64,000 nt of DNA, from assembly GCF_018613715.1 (NCBI RefSeq), contig NZ_JAGGPT010000003.1, positions 62,001-126,000 on the forward strand. Reading direction: 5' to 3'. Within the stretch, counting starts at the first letter, position 1; every line of letters starts with the position of its first letter. The DNA is from Chryseobacterium sp. ISL-6. Its GTDB lineage: Bacteria > Bacteroidota > Bacteroidia > Flavobacteriales > Weeksellaceae. This document shows positions 17,749 through 26,659 of this stretch, in pieces. Below the pieces are notes generated by a model. The model was given only the letters and a program-made list of their open reading frames with translations, ran no database searches and was not told the DNA's origin. The position numbers and the translations under genes were made by a program.

Positions 17749-18370
17749 AACCTAAAAGGTCTTTTAGTATATGTTTAATATGTTTATTAAGTTCTGCGTA
17801 ATATTTTTTATCAAAAACTTCTTCATCTTCCGTGTCATTTAAGAATTCCTTATACATTTCCTTCCCATTAAATGCATAGAACAATGTTCCACTTACCGTT
17901 GCATGTAATAAATAAATAGGTGGATTTTTTGTAAAAATTCCTTTTCTCAATCCGCTTTCCAGTATTTGTGAATACGTAGAGATAAAGACCATTTTTGTTT
18001 GTTTAAGGAATTCTACAATCTGTGGATTTTCAGCATGTAATTGCTCCCGCTGCATAATTCTGTAAAAACATTTTTGATCTTTTATTTTCGCTGAAAACTT
18101 ATCTACTATCTTCTCTATTTTCTCCCATTCATTGATGTCAGTTCTTTCCAGAATATCTTTCGAAAAAAACTGGCCTTCATTCATTCTGTATTCAACCAAT
18201 TTCTCGTACAGTTTTTCTTTTGAACCAAAATAATAGGAAATCATGGAAATATTTACATTCGCTGCCTTAGAAATTTCTCTGGTAGAAGTTCCTTCAAAAC
18301 CCTTTTCTGCGAAAAGTTTTTCTGCGGCAAATAATATATTTTCTTCTTTTGAAATCATGTCACTATTCAT
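17732..18370 (-). CDS. TetR-family regulator of the efflux operon
   Basis: A 212-residue regulator. The N-terminal DNA-binding domain is clear (ILFAAEKLFAEKGFEGTSTREISKAANV then ISMISYYFGSKEKLYEKL), and a C-terminal ligand-binding domain follows. I chose ATG at 18370: an upstream ATG at 18403 would place a TAAATTTG promoter box inside the gene. ATG at 18358 is a second alternative. It leads the pump operon and likely represses it together with itself. The ligand is unknown. Confidence 0.9.
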   Translation of the reverse strand: MNSDMISKEENILFAAEKLFAEKGFEGTSTREISKAANVNISMISYYFGSKEKLYEKLVEYRMNEGQFFSKDILERTDINEWEKIEKIVDKFSAKIKDQKCFYRIMQREQLHAENPQIVEFLKQTKMVFISTYSQILESGLRKGIFTKNPPIYLLHATVSGTLFYAFNGKEMYKEFLNDTEDEEVFDKKYYAELNKHIKHILKDLLGYEENK

Positions 18371-18381
18371 TTTTGAAGCCG

Positions 18382-18421
18382 CAAATTTACATAAGTTTTT
18401 CACAAAATCAAACGATTGATT
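18382..18421 (-). promoter_or_regulatory. Promoter with overlapping TetR-type operator
   Basis: On the minus strand TTG (18411-18409) and TAAATTTG (18389-18382) are 19 bases apart, an ideal Bacteroidota promoter. The inverted repeat AATCAA-ACGA-TTGATT (18406-18421) covers the -33 element, as expected for an autorepressing TetR site. Confidence 0.6.
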
Positions 18422-18442
18422 GATTTTTTAATATGTTTTTAA

Positions 18443-18467
18443 TTTCAGTTAATATAACTAACTGAAA
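18443..18467. promoter_or_regulatory. Second operator-like inverted repeat upstream of tetR
   Basis: Perfect 9-bp arms (tttcagtta and taactgaaa) with a 7-base spacer lie about 75 bases upstream of the tetR start. It could be a second regulator site; it has no T tract and is not a terminator. Confidence 0.45.
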
Positions 18468-18682
18468 ATTAATACACTTTGGCTAATTAAAAATACTAAA
18501 TTTCCATAAAAGGTTTAAATTTAATTTACAAATACGTGAATTAAATTTAAAATATTTAAACTAAAATCAGCAGGTCCGCTTCTGTCGGAAGAAAAAAATT
18601 ATTACGCTAAAAGATTAAATAAGATGAAAATTATAAAAATTCATTAGAAAGAAAAATATACTTGGGAAGGAATTAAATAATA

Positions 18683-18705
18683 AACTCCGGCAAATAGCCG
18701 GAGTT
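18683..18705 (-). terminator. Terminator of the S74 cargo gene
   Basis: Stem aactccggc/gccggagtt with loop aaata just downstream of the minus-strand S74 gene. The following tract is A/T-rich rather than a pure U run. Confidence 0.65.
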
Positions 18706-18733
18706 GAATATAATTAATGGTATCAGTTTAAGA

Positions 18734-19954
18734 TCAATTGGTTACGATCATCTTTTTTGAATCTATGATCTTACCATTGGCAACAAGATTATAAATATAG
18801 GTTCCTGCTGTCAACGTACGTGCAGTAACACTGATTTGTTTTTCACTTTTTTTAATAGGAATAAGTTGCATTTGTCTCCCACTCAGATCATATATTCCTA
18901 TCGCGGCATTTGTGTCACCTGCATTAAATCTGATCACCGTTTCCTGATTAAACGGATTAGGAGCATTTTGTTCCAGAGAGTAAGATGTGGATGTATTCAC
19001 CATAGATGGAGAAGTATTTTTATTATCACCCATAGCATTCAGCTTTGCTTCTATTGCATCCATCTTAGCCTTCAGATCTTTAATTTCATTTTTCTGATCT
19101 TTTAATTCATTGATTAATAGTGGAATTATTTCAATATAATTAAGTGCATAATTTCCTTTTTCATCTATAGTAACTAAGTTTGGAAATTCCTTTTCAACTT
19201 CTTGAGCAATAAGACCAAAATGCAGTTTAGTATCAGCTTTACCTTCACCTTCTTTTTTAGGTTTAAAAGTATAAGAGTATGTATTAAGATTGAATAGATT
19301 ACCCGGAATGTCTTTAAGAGGTTTAATATTATCCTTTAATCTTCTGTCGGAAGTTGAAATAAAAGACTGAGCTCTTGCCTCAAATGAAACCTGTAAACGT
19401 CCATCTACATAAAGTTCGTTATTTCCATTTCCCAAAACAGTAACCCCTCCGGTTGGAGAACCATTACCCCCATTCAGGAAATTTAAATAAGCCACTCCCC
19501 TTATTGAGTTGATGATCGTTCCGTTACCAAAACTCGGACTAGAGTACATGGCAATCCCTGAAGACCTTACATTACCTAAATTATCATTGTACATCATCCT
19601 GCTTTCATTTACGGTATTCGATAAAGATTGAAGCCCAAAAACGCCACCATAGCTCAGCCAGTTGATTAATACTGGATTTACCGGAGGTATTATATTCGTA
19701 ACCTGGTTGTAGACTTCTATGATATTAGGAACATTAGTTCCGTTAAACACTCTATATCCATGATTGATCTTTAATGCAGAAATAGTACTTCCTGAATTAA
19801 TATCCAGTCTCGCCGTAGGAGCTGTGTTACCTATTCCTACTGCACCACCAGTTGTAGTTGGTATAGCTGTACCTGTCCACACGTTCTGTGCAGAAACAGA
19901 AAAAGTTGCGCCTAATACAAATAAAAGGCATAAAGAAGTTGTGATTTTTTTCAT
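18734..19954 (-). CDS. T9SS cargo with S74 intramolecular chaperone domain
   Basis: A 406-residue exported protein. Residues 1-23 are a signal peptide (ending VSAQ). Residues about 25-195 form a beta-rich, Asn/Gly-rich fibre-like part. A peptidase S74 chaperone domain follows (about 200-300) with TSDRRLKDNI, where Ser202 and Lys207 match the self-cleavage Ser-Lys dyad, and a coiled coil (KDQKNEIKDLKAKMDAIEA). The C-terminus (about 330-406, NPFNQETVIRF to KMIVTN) is a T9SS type A sorting domain. S74 is best known from phage tail fibres, but no phage genes are near. It is monocistronic. Confidence 0.88.
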   Translation of the reverse strand: MKKITTSLCLLFVLGATFSVSAQNVWTGTAIPTTTGGAVGIGNTAPTARLDINSGSTISALKINHGYRVFNGTNVPNIIEVYNQVTNIIPPVNPVLINWLSYGGVFGLQSLSNTVNESRMMYNDNLGNVRSSGIAMYSSPSFGNGTIINSIRGVAYLNFLNGGNGSPTGGVTVLGNGNNELYVDGRLQVSFEARAQSFISTSDRRLKDNIKPLKDIPGNLFNLNTYSYTFKPKKEGEGKADTKLHFGLIAQEVEKEFPNLVTIDEKGNYALNYIEIIPLLINELKDQKNEIKDLKAKMDAIEAKLNAMGDNKNTSPSMVNTSTSYSLEQNAPNPFNQETVIRFNAGDTNAAIGIYDLSGRQMQLIPIKKSEKQISVTARTLTAGTYIYNLVANGKIIDSKKMIVTN

Positions 19955-20106
19955 AGTATTAATTTTTAGTGATTGGATTTATCCATTTGTCAATAAAGAT
20001 ACTATCATGTAAAACTTTTCACATCCAAAAAAAAGTAAGTGTAGCAATATTCTTAGTAAGTGTCACTATTTTATAATAAGTGTATAATTCTGACTCGTTT
20101 AAAAAT

Positions 20107-20134
20107 AAAAAAGTCCGGTAAGATACCGGACTCT
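20107..20134 (-). terminator. Terminator of holB
   Basis: Perfect 9-bp stem agtccggta/taccggact with loop aga. On the minus strand it is followed by a run of T, a classic intrinsic terminator. Confidence 0.85.
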
Positions 20135-20186
20135 TTATTATGTAAATTGTTTTTGATATTATATACCTTTAACCACTGTTAAACTT

Positions 20187-21305
20187 CTATGTTGTTTTAT
20201 GAATATACCTTGAAAGCTTGATCCCAAGGTCGGTCCATATAATTTTAGGATTTCCGTTTCGGGTGAGATGCAGATCAGCAGTGCTTATTTCTTCCAAGAT
20301 ACTTTCAATATTTGCTCCACTGATAAATTTGGAAAAACCTGTCCAATTGAAACCATTTGCATTAATTTTTTTATAAACCAGACTTTCCGATTGGTAATTT
20401 TGCAATAGAGCCAGCCTGAATATTTCAGAACAATAGTCTAAAAAGTTTTTTTGTTTCTCCCTATTCCATCCTGCAATTTCCCTTGCCCAAAGAATAATAT
20501 TTTTAAGAAATTCAGGTTTCTTTTTTACCTGAAAAGCATCTCTCACCCACTGAATGAAAAGCCTTTCAAATTCTTCATTTTTATTCTCTGACTTTAAAAG
20601 CTTTATTGCATCATTAAGATTTCCTTGGGCTTCATGGACTATTTCTCTGGATTGATCATCTGAAACGGAAAAGCTGTTCTTCAAATATGCTTCAATATCA
20701 GTATCATTAATCCGGGGAACTTCCACGATCTGCGTTCTGGAAAGTATGGTAGGTAAGATATCATTAGAATTTTCTGCCGTAAGGAGGATAATGGTTTTTG
20801 CAGGTGGTTCTTCTAAAAATTTCAAAAACTTATTGGACGCTGCAATGTTCATTTTATCTGCCCTCCAGACAATTAGAATTTTAGTTCCACCTTCGAAACT
20901 CTTAAGAGAGAATTTCTGGTTTTGGTCATCTACTTCATCTGCAGAAATAAAAAGCTGTTTATTCTCTGAATCTAAAAATGCCGTCCAGTCATCATAGCTT
21001 GCATAGGGTGATGCAAGGATCATTTCTCTGAAATCCTCAAACTTATTTTTACTTAATGAATTTTTATTATCCGTATAAACAGGGAAACTAAAGTGGAGAT
21101 CCAGGTGATTTAAATGTTCAACTTTTGAAGCAGCATGTTCATTTTCCCTTTGTAAGATCTCTTTTGCATAAGCCAATACAAGTGGGAATGTCCCATATCC
21201 CTCTTTTCCGACAAAAAGTTGGGCGTGGCTTACTCTGTTTTCTTTAATACTGTCTTTAAGAAGTTTTTTCAGGCTCTCTTGACCGGCAATGTTCTCCCAA
21301 TTCAT
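20187..21305 (-). CDS. holB: DNA polymerase III delta-prime subunit
   Basis: A 372-residue clamp-loader subunit of the AAA+ type. The N-terminus (WENIAGQESLKKLLKDSI, RVSHAQLFVG) is the standard delta-prime start, the sensor-like LIVWRADKMNIAASNKFLKFLEEPP contains the LLK..EEPP signature, and ILPTILSRTQIVEVP holds the SRC-type motif with Thr in place of Cys. The P-loop is degenerate (GKEGYGTF without GKT), in line with delta-prime not hydrolysing ATP. Part of the replisome. It is divergent from ohr. Confidence 0.93.
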   Translation of the reverse strand: MNWENIAGQESLKKLLKDSIKENRVSHAQLFVGKEGYGTFPLVLAYAKEILQRENEHAASKVEHLNHLDLHFSFPVYTDNKNSLSKNKFEDFREMILASPYASYDDWTAFLDSENKQLFISADEVDDQNQKFSLKSFEGGTKILIVWRADKMNIAASNKFLKFLEEPPAKTIILLTAENSNDILPTILSRTQIVEVPRINDTDIEAYLKNSFSVSDDQSREIVHEAQGNLNDAIKLLKSENKNEEFERLFIQWVRDAFQVKKKPEFLKNIILWAREIAGWNREKQKNFLDYCSEIFRLALLQNYQSESLVYKKINANGFNWTGFSKFISGANIESILEEISTADLHLTRNGNPKIIWTDLGIKLSRYIHKTT

Positions 21306-21309
21306 GCTC

Positions 21310-21317
21310 CAAAGATA
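21310..21317 (-). promoter_or_regulatory. -7 box next to the holB start codon
   Basis: TATCTTTG on the minus strand ends five bases before the ATG. A TTG lies 13 bases upstream, closer than usual. It suggests a very short or absent leader. Confidence 0.38.
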
Positions 21318-21450
21318 AAAAATCTTCTTTCAATTTCCGGAAATTTAATACACCGTATTTGTTAAAAAAATAATCTTCGGATATGATTTTTTAAAACAAA
21401 GGATGTAATTATAGTTAGCATCAATAATCAATTTAAAATAATTCATTTAA

Positions 21451-21488
21451 TTAAATTGTGTACAATTTAATTTTTAACAATACATTTG
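21451..21488 (+). promoter_or_regulatory. ohr promoter with OhrR/MarR-type operator
   Basis: The palindrome ttaaattgt-gt-acaatttaa (21451-21470) contains TACAATT, close to the known OhrR sites. Its left arm includes the TTG (21456-21458) that stands 22 bases before TACATTTG (21481-21488), a full TAnnTTTG match. Binding would block the promoter of ohr. No ohrR gene is in this window. Confidence 0.65.
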
Positions 21489-21522
21489 CTTAACAATTAA
21501 ACAAAAAAATAAATTCAACATT

Positions 21523-21951
21523 ATGAAAGTATTATACAGTACAGCGGCTACAGCAACGGGAGGAAGAAATGGACATGTAAAAAGTGAAAACGGAGTTTTA
21601 GATCTTGAAGTAAGGATGCCAAAAGGCCTGGGTGGCGCTAACGAGGATTTTACAAATCCAGAAATGTTATTTGCAGCAGGGTATTCTGCGTGTTTTGACA
21701 GTGCTTTGAATTTGGTCATTAAACAAAGCAAAATAAAAACAGGCGAAACAAAGGTTACAGCCAAAGTAAGTCTTGGTCAATTGGAAAATGGTGGTTTTGG
21801 TCTTGCCGTAGATCTACATACCAACATTCCTGAAGTATCTTTGGAAGAAGCACAATCCCTGATTGAAAAAGCACATCAGGTTTGCCCTTATTCCAATGCA
21901 ACAAGGGGAAATATCGAAGTAAAATTGAGTGTTACAAATACCGAATCCTAA
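21523..21951 (+). CDS. ohr: Organic hydroperoxide resistance protein
   Basis: A 142-residue thiol peroxidase of the Ohr/OsmC family that detoxifies organic hydroperoxides. The two redox cysteines are Cys57 (YSACFDSAL) and Cys121 (QVCPYSNATRGN). Arg15 and Glu47 correspond to the conserved Arg-Glu pair. Length is normal for Ohr. A MarR-type operator lies over its promoter. The aldehyde dehydrogenase gene follows about 100 bases downstream and may be co-expressed in lipid-peroxide stress. Confidence 0.95.
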   Translation: MKVLYSTAATATGGRNGHVKSENGVLDLEVRMPKGLGGANEDFTNPEMLFAAGYSACFDSALNLVIKQSKIKTGETKVTAKVSLGQLENGGFGLAVDLHTNIPEVSLEEAQSLIEKAHQVCPYSNATRGNIEVKLSVTNTES

Positions 21952-22055
21952 AATTAATCATAAAGCAATAATCTAAATATTAATTAAAAATCAATAATTT
22001 AGATAAAACTTTCAGCGACAATAAATAGGATCCAATAATATTAACAAGAAAAAAA

Positions 22056-23375
22056 ATGACACCAGAACTAGACCAACACATCAAGAATGTATTTGAAAAA
22101 CAAAAGGCATTTTTCAAGACGAACCAAACTAAAGATATTGAATTTAGAAAAGCGCAATTAAGCAAATTCCGTGACGTATTTCTAAGTCACACAGATGCTT
22201 TATGTGAAGCTCTAGATATTGACTTGGGTAAGAGCAGAAAAGAGGCAGAATATGTAGAAATTCAAATTGTATCAAGCGAACTGGATTATCTGTTAGAGAA
22301 CATTGATGAATGGGCAAAACCTACTTTTGTAGAATCAAAACCACACCCATCAGGTGGTGAGATCGTGAGCAAAATAATGTATGAACCTTACGGTGTTAAT
22401 TATATTATCGGTCCTTTCAATTATCCTGTTCAGCTTACTTTCAGCCCTTTGATTGGAGCATTGATCGCCGGAAATACGGCAATTATCAAACCCTCTGAAA
22501 ATACACCTCACGTGGCTAAAGTAATTGAAGATATTGTAAACGAAGCTTTTGATGAATCATATGTAAAAGTGATCCAGGGAGCAATAGAAGAAAATACTTT
22601 ATTATTAAGTCTTCCTTTTGATTACATATTCTTTACCGGAAGTCCAAACGTCGGTAAGATTGTAATGAAAGCAGCAGCAGAACAACTGATCCCACTAACT
22701 CTGGAATTGGGGGGTAAATCACCAACTATTGTTCATAAGGATGCTGATCTTGATAAAGCTGTGGCTAAGATTTCTTATGGAAAATGGATCAATTGTGGGC
22801 AAACCTGTGTAGCACCGGATTATATTTATATCCATGAATCCGTAAAAGATACATTTATCAGCAAGTTTACAGCCTATCTAAAGGCTACCTATCCTGATGG
22901 ATCTCTGGGAAAAATAGGAAAGATTGTAAATCCAGGACAAATCAAACATTTAGCCAGCTATTTGGAAGCAGCTCCTGACAAAGTAATTTATGGTGGCAGA
23001 TATAATCTTGATAACCGTCATTTTGAAGCTACACTAATGGATAATGTAACCTGGGATGATCAGGTGATGCAACAGGAAATCTTTGGCCCGATATTACCCA
23101 TTATGACATATACGAATATTAATGTTGTTTTGGAAGAGATCAATAGCCGTCCAAAACCTTTAGCGCTGTATGTCTTTTCGGAAAGTCAGGAATTTGCAGA
23201 TGATGTTTTGAACAGAACAACAAGTGGTGATGCTGAAATCAATAGTGCTATTATTCATGTTGGTTCACATTTTCTACCTTTTGGTGGTGTTGGAACTTCC
23301 GGAATGGGAAAATATCATGGGAAATTTAGCTTTTATGCCTTCAGCCATAGCAGATCTGTACTGCAGGTTAAATAA
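22056..23375 (+). CDS. Aldehyde dehydrogenase (class 3-like)
   Basis: A 439-residue NAD(P)-dependent dehydrogenase oxidising aldehydes to acids. The catalytic Cys251 lies in NCGQTCVAPD, and the general base Glu217 in LELGGKSP; the cofactor loop FFTGSPNVGK is at about 192-201. The short length and the YNFPVQL-like segment (here GPFNYPVQL) fit the ALDH3 group that acts on medium or long-chain aldehydes. Placement after ohr suggests clean-up of lipid peroxidation products, an inference from context. Confidence 0.93.
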   Translation: MTPELDQHIKNVFEKQKAFFKTNQTKDIEFRKAQLSKFRDVFLSHTDALCEALDIDLGKSRKEAEYVEIQIVSSELDYLLENIDEWAKPTFVESKPHPSGGEIVSKIMYEPYGVNYIIGPFNYPVQLTFSPLIGALIAGNTAIIKPSENTPHVAKVIEDIVNEAFDESYVKVIQGAIEENTLLLSLPFDYIFFTGSPNVGKIVMKAAAEQLIPLTLELGGKSPTIVHKDADLDKAVAKISYGKWINCGQTCVAPDYIYIHESVKDTFISKFTAYLKATYPDGSLGKIGKIVNPGQIKHLASYLEAAPDKVIYGGRYNLDNRHFEATLMDNVTWDDQVMQQEIFGPILPIMTYTNINVVLEEINSRPKPLALYVFSESQEFADDVLNRTTSGDAEINSAIIHVGSHFLPFGGVGTSGMGKYHGKFSFYAFSHSRSVLQVK

Positions 23376-23708
23376 AAAATCCTTTATTTCTATAAATAAA
23401 ATAAGATGTAAAGAGACAGTTTTCAATGATGAAAGCTGTCTCTTTTTTTATCTTTTAATGAAAAAGAAAACTTATAATAAAACCCCAGCTAACCGTCTAA
23501 ATCATTATGCTAGTGAAAGATGTACCTTTCAATTTAATGAGTATATTTTATAATTACAAAAATAAGCAGCACTCCTTATATATTTAATTTTGTAATAAAA
23601 AATTCTGTTTAAGTTTAAAGATAATCTCCCTTAACAAACTTTAACCTCATGAAATTTTTACAATTCATTAATATTTAAGATATTTGCGCATTATTTTAAA
23701 AATAAAGA
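23376..23708. other. Intergenic region after aldehyde dehydrogenase
   Basis: This 333-bp gap contains the terminator at 23411-23450 and an AT-rich upstream region for the outer membrane protein gene. A 31-codon reading frame from 23458 has no support. No other structure was seen. Confidence 0.5.
23411..23450 (+). terminator. Terminator of aldehyde dehydrogenase gene
   Basis: A 14-bp stem (23411-23424 with 23431-23444, one G-U pair) and six-base loop aatgat, followed by a T run. Confidence 0.9.
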
Positions 23709-25013
23709 ATGAAAAAAATCTTTGTACTATCATTCATTTCTGTTGGGTATTTCCTTAATGCGCAGAGTTTAAGCAATTCACCATATGCAACTTACGGAAT
23801 CGGAGATGTAAAATATGATAATACGATTGAAACAGCTTCTATGGGTGGCATTTCAACGGCTTTTATAAGTGATTTCACTAGTAATTTCAACTTTGCCAAT
23901 CCAGCAAATAATACGAATTTCGAACTTACGAGTATTAAGCTTGAAGCAACCAACGAAAACAACTATTTCAAAACGAATTATAACAATACGAAGTCTACCA
24001 AACATTCTACGTATTTATCTAATATTTCATTAGCATTTCCTATCTCTTCGAGGGTTAAAATGGGATTATCCTATCAGCCTTACAGTTCAAAGAGCTATGA
24101 TATTCAAAATATAGAGAAACGACCTGATGGTGGCATTTATCAGAATAATTTTAAAGGAACCGGAACTTTAAATACTGCTCAGGTTGCCGTATCATATAAA
24201 GTAAACAATGAGTTTGCCCTAGGTTTAAGAGCTAACTATTATTTTGGAAACCTTTATGATACCAATGAATTTTCAAATCCATATCAGGTATCTAACCCAA
24301 ATGCTCCTTATTCTGAGTTGATCAATGCTTATGAAACCAAAAACAGCATTAAAAATTTCAACTTTACATTAGGGGGGAGCTATCAACACCTAAATACCCG
24401 TACTGATAAAAAACTGACAATTGGTGCAACTACTACTTTTGGTAACACTAGTAATATGACCACTGATTATAAAAACAGTACTTACTTCTATTCAGCTGTG
24501 GACACTAAGGCTTATGAAACAATCATTGAGCAGAAAAGCACAAGTTCTAAAAATCTCTTACCGATACAAGCATCATTTGGGGTAGGATATGGAAGTGAAA
24601 ACCAATGGTTCGTATCTGGTCAGTTAGACTATAAAAAAGGTGAAAGTATTTCCTATTTTGGGAAAACAGTAGATTTCGATGATACATACAGAATATCTGC
24701 CGGAGGATGGTATTTACCTAACTATAATAACTTCAGAAACTATTTCTCCAGAGTGGTATACCGATATGGAGCTTTCTATGAAAGAGGGGGTTTAAAAATA
24801 GGCAGTAATAACATCAACAAGTTTGGAATTTCTGCAGGGGTAATGCTTCCATTCAAAACAAGTAGTATCACAAGAATGAGTGGACTTGAATTAGGTGTAG
24901 AAGTTGGTAAACGTGGAACTTTAGATAACAACCTGATCAATCAGAATTTCATCAACCTAAGAGTAGGGTTCAATTTTGCTGACAAGTGGTTCAGAAAGAG
25001 TTTATACAACTAG
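23709..25013 (+). CDS. Outer membrane beta-barrel protein
   Basis: A 434-residue exported protein with signal peptide MKKIFVLSFISVGYFLNAQ. The rest shows alternating strands ending in a Phe-rich C-terminus (NLRVGFNFADKWF), consistent with a FadL/OmpP1-like or other 14-strand barrel. The N-terminal SPYATYGIGD and ASMGG resemble Bacteroidota barrels of unknown transport substrate. It is immediately followed by lptC (2 bases between stop and start), suggesting a role in envelope biogenesis or co-regulation. Confidence 0.75.
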   Translation: MKKIFVLSFISVGYFLNAQSLSNSPYATYGIGDVKYDNTIETASMGGISTAFISDFTSNFNFANPANNTNFELTSIKLEATNENNYFKTNYNNTKSTKHSTYLSNISLAFPISSRVKMGLSYQPYSSKSYDIQNIEKRPDGGIYQNNFKGTGTLNTAQVAVSYKVNNEFALGLRANYYFGNLYDTNEFSNPYQVSNPNAPYSELINAYETKNSIKNFNFTLGGSYQHLNTRTDKKLTIGATTTFGNTSNMTTDYKNSTYFYSAVDTKAYETIIEQKSTSSKNLLPIQASFGVGYGSENQWFVSGQLDYKKGESISYFGKTVDFDDTYRISAGGWYLPNYNNFRNYFSRVVYRYGAFYERGGLKIGSNNINKFGISAGVMLPFKTSSITRMSGLELGVEVGKRGTLDNNLINQNFINLRVGFNFADKWFRKSLYN

Positions 25014-25014
25014 A

Positions 25015-25608
25015 ATGAAACTGTTTAAAAACTTATCATATAAAAAAAATATAGCATGCCTTTTTAGTTGTGCTATATTTTTTATATTGATATCCTGTGA
25101 AGAAGACCTTACAAAACGAAATGGCAGTCAAAGTAAGAATTTTCCATCACAGATCATTAATAATGCCAATATCATACAGAGAGATTCAGGATTTGTTACT
25201 TTAAAAGCACTAGCTCCCATTATTGAAAAATATGAGCTTATAGACAGTCCTTATGTTGTTGCCAGAAAAGGGATCAACATTGAATTTTTTGATAAGAAAA
25301 AGCCAAAAGTCCCTGGAAAGATCACCGCCAAATATGCCAGAATTTTCGAATATAAAAAGTTCTATGAAGCGAAAGGTGATGTAAGAATTACGACCAATGA
25401 GGGGCAGAGATTTGCCATGCAAAGCATTTATTGGGATCAAAGAAAAAACCGCATTTACACCAAAGATACAGTATTTGTAACGATGGCAGATGGCTCTACA
25501 CTTGTGGGAGCCAATGGAATGACCGCTAAAGACGATTTCTCTGAATATACTTTCTTCAACAATTCCGGAGATTTCAGTTCCAAACAACTATCCGAATCTA
25601 AAAAATAA
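25015..25608 (+). CDS. lptC: LPS export protein LptC
   Basis: A 197-residue LptC-like protein that would bridge the Lpt ABC transporter and LptA. The N-terminus carries a hydrophobic segment ending in a lipobox-like LISC, and the remainder has the beta-jellyroll repeats of the LptC/OstA type (AKYARIFEYKKFYEAKGDVRITTNEGQRFAMQSIYWDQRKNRIYT). ATG at 25015 follows the barrel gene stop directly; the longer frame would overlap that gene. Bacteroidota LptC often is a lipoprotein of this size. anmK begins 7 bases after the stop. Confidence 0.85.
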   Translation: MKLFKNLSYKKNIACLFSCAIFFILISCEEDLTKRNGSQSKNFPSQIINNANIIQRDSGFVTLKALAPIIEKYELIDSPYVVARKGINIEFFDKKKPKVPGKITAKYARIFEYKKFYEAKGDVRITTNEGQRFAMQSIYWDQRKNRIYTKDTVFVTMADGSTLVGANGMTAKDDFSEYTFFNNSGDFSSKQLSESKK

Positions 25609-25615
25609 ATCTTTA

Positions 25616-26659
25616 ATGATTCTACGAGCGTTAGGTCTAATGTCAGGTACCAGTTTAGACGGATTAGACATTTGTTTTGTACAATTCGAAAAACAGGATC
25701 AATGGAGCTTTCAGATCTTGAAAGCTGAAACCATTCCTTATCCTAAAAACTGGGCGGATAAACTTAGAAATTCCATTTATCTCTCAGCTGAAGAATTACT
25801 GGAACTAAATGCCGAATATGGTTTTTATCTGGGAAAATCAGTTCGTCGCTTCATTGATGCTTATCAATTAAAAAATATTGATATCATCTCCTCTCATGGT
25901 CATACTGTTTTTCATCAGCCTCAAAAAAAAATTACGCTGCAAATTGGAGATGGAAGGGCTATAAAACTTGAGACAGGCCTCCCTGTCATCTATGATTTCA
26001 GAACCCAGGATGTCTTAATGGGTGGAAATGGTGCCCCACTCGTCCCTATTGGAGATGAACTACTCTTTTCTCACTATGATGCCTGTCTTAATTTGGGTGG
26101 GTTTTCAAATATCTCATTTAAATACAATAATAGACGAATAGCATTTGATGTTGTACCCGTAAATATTGTACTCAATAAATTAGTTCAGGAATTTGGTAAA
26201 GACTATGATGAAAATGGTGATCTTGCAAGAACAGGAACAATTAACGAAAAGTTACTTGACCGACTTGGTTCGCTTCATTTTTACAGACAGGGTCACCCAA
26301 AATCTTTGGGAATTGAATGGTGTAATGACCATATTTTCAACAGTTTTGAAAATATAAAGGCGATTGATCTTTTAGCAACCTTTACAGAACATATTGCCCA
26401 ACAGATCTCAAATGTAATTAATGATAATGCCCTGAAGAACATTCTTTTTACTGGCGGTGGAACTTACAACACTTTTCTTATTGAAAAAATAAGAACGAAA
26501 ACCAGCGCTGAGATTATTATCCCCGAAAAACAGATCATTGATTACAAAGAAGCATTAATCTTTGCCTTAATGGGTGCTTTAAAGCTCACTAATGATATTA
26601 ATGTACTTTCCTCAGCTACTGGAAGCTATAGAGACCACAGTTCTGGGATTATCGCATAA
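25616..26659 (+). CDS. anmK: Anhydro-N-acetylmuramic acid kinase
   Basis: A 347-residue sugar kinase that opens and phosphorylates 1,6-anhydroMurNAc in cell-wall recycling. Motifs are the N-terminal MSGTSLDGLD (9-18), SHGHTVFHQP, GGNGAPLVPIGD and FTGGGTYN near the C-terminus. Asp178 in AFDVVPVN is the likely catalytic base; the usual TGP after it reads VVP, as in other Bacteroidota forms I recall. It is the last gene of the barrel-lptC-anmK unit. Confidence 0.95.
   Translation: MILRALGLMSGTSLDGLDICFVQFEKQDQWSFQILKAETIPYPKNWADKLRNSIYLSAEELLELNAEYGFYLGKSVRRFIDAYQLKNIDIISSHGHTVFHQPQKKITLQIGDGRAIKLETGLPVIYDFRTQDVLMGGNGAPLVPIGDELLFSHYDACLNLGGFSNISFKYNNRRIAFDVVPVNIVLNKLVQEFGKDYDENGDLARTGTINEKLLDRLGSLHFYRQGHPKSLGIEWCNDHIFNSFENIKAIDLLATFTEHIAQQISNVINDNALKNILFTGGGTYNTFLIEKIRTKTSAEIIIPEKQIIDYKEALIFALMGALKLTNDINVLSSATGSYRDHSSGIIA

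Larger units (their letters stand above)
18371..18733. other. Intergenic region with operator-like palindromes
   Basis: This 363-bp gap contains the tetR promoter and operator, a second inverted repeat with 9-bp arms tttcagtta/taactgaaa (18443-18451, 18459-18467), and the terminator of the S74 gene at 18683-18705. No further coding frame is convincing. Confidence 0.6.

Noticed and set aside
18734..19954. Prophage remnant suggested by the S74 domain
   Set aside because: The protein has a signal peptide and T9SS domain, and no other phage genes occur nearby.
23458..23553. Small reading frame of 31 codons after the aldehyde dehydrogenase
   Set aside because: No promoter, no recognisable features and composition like non-coding DNA.
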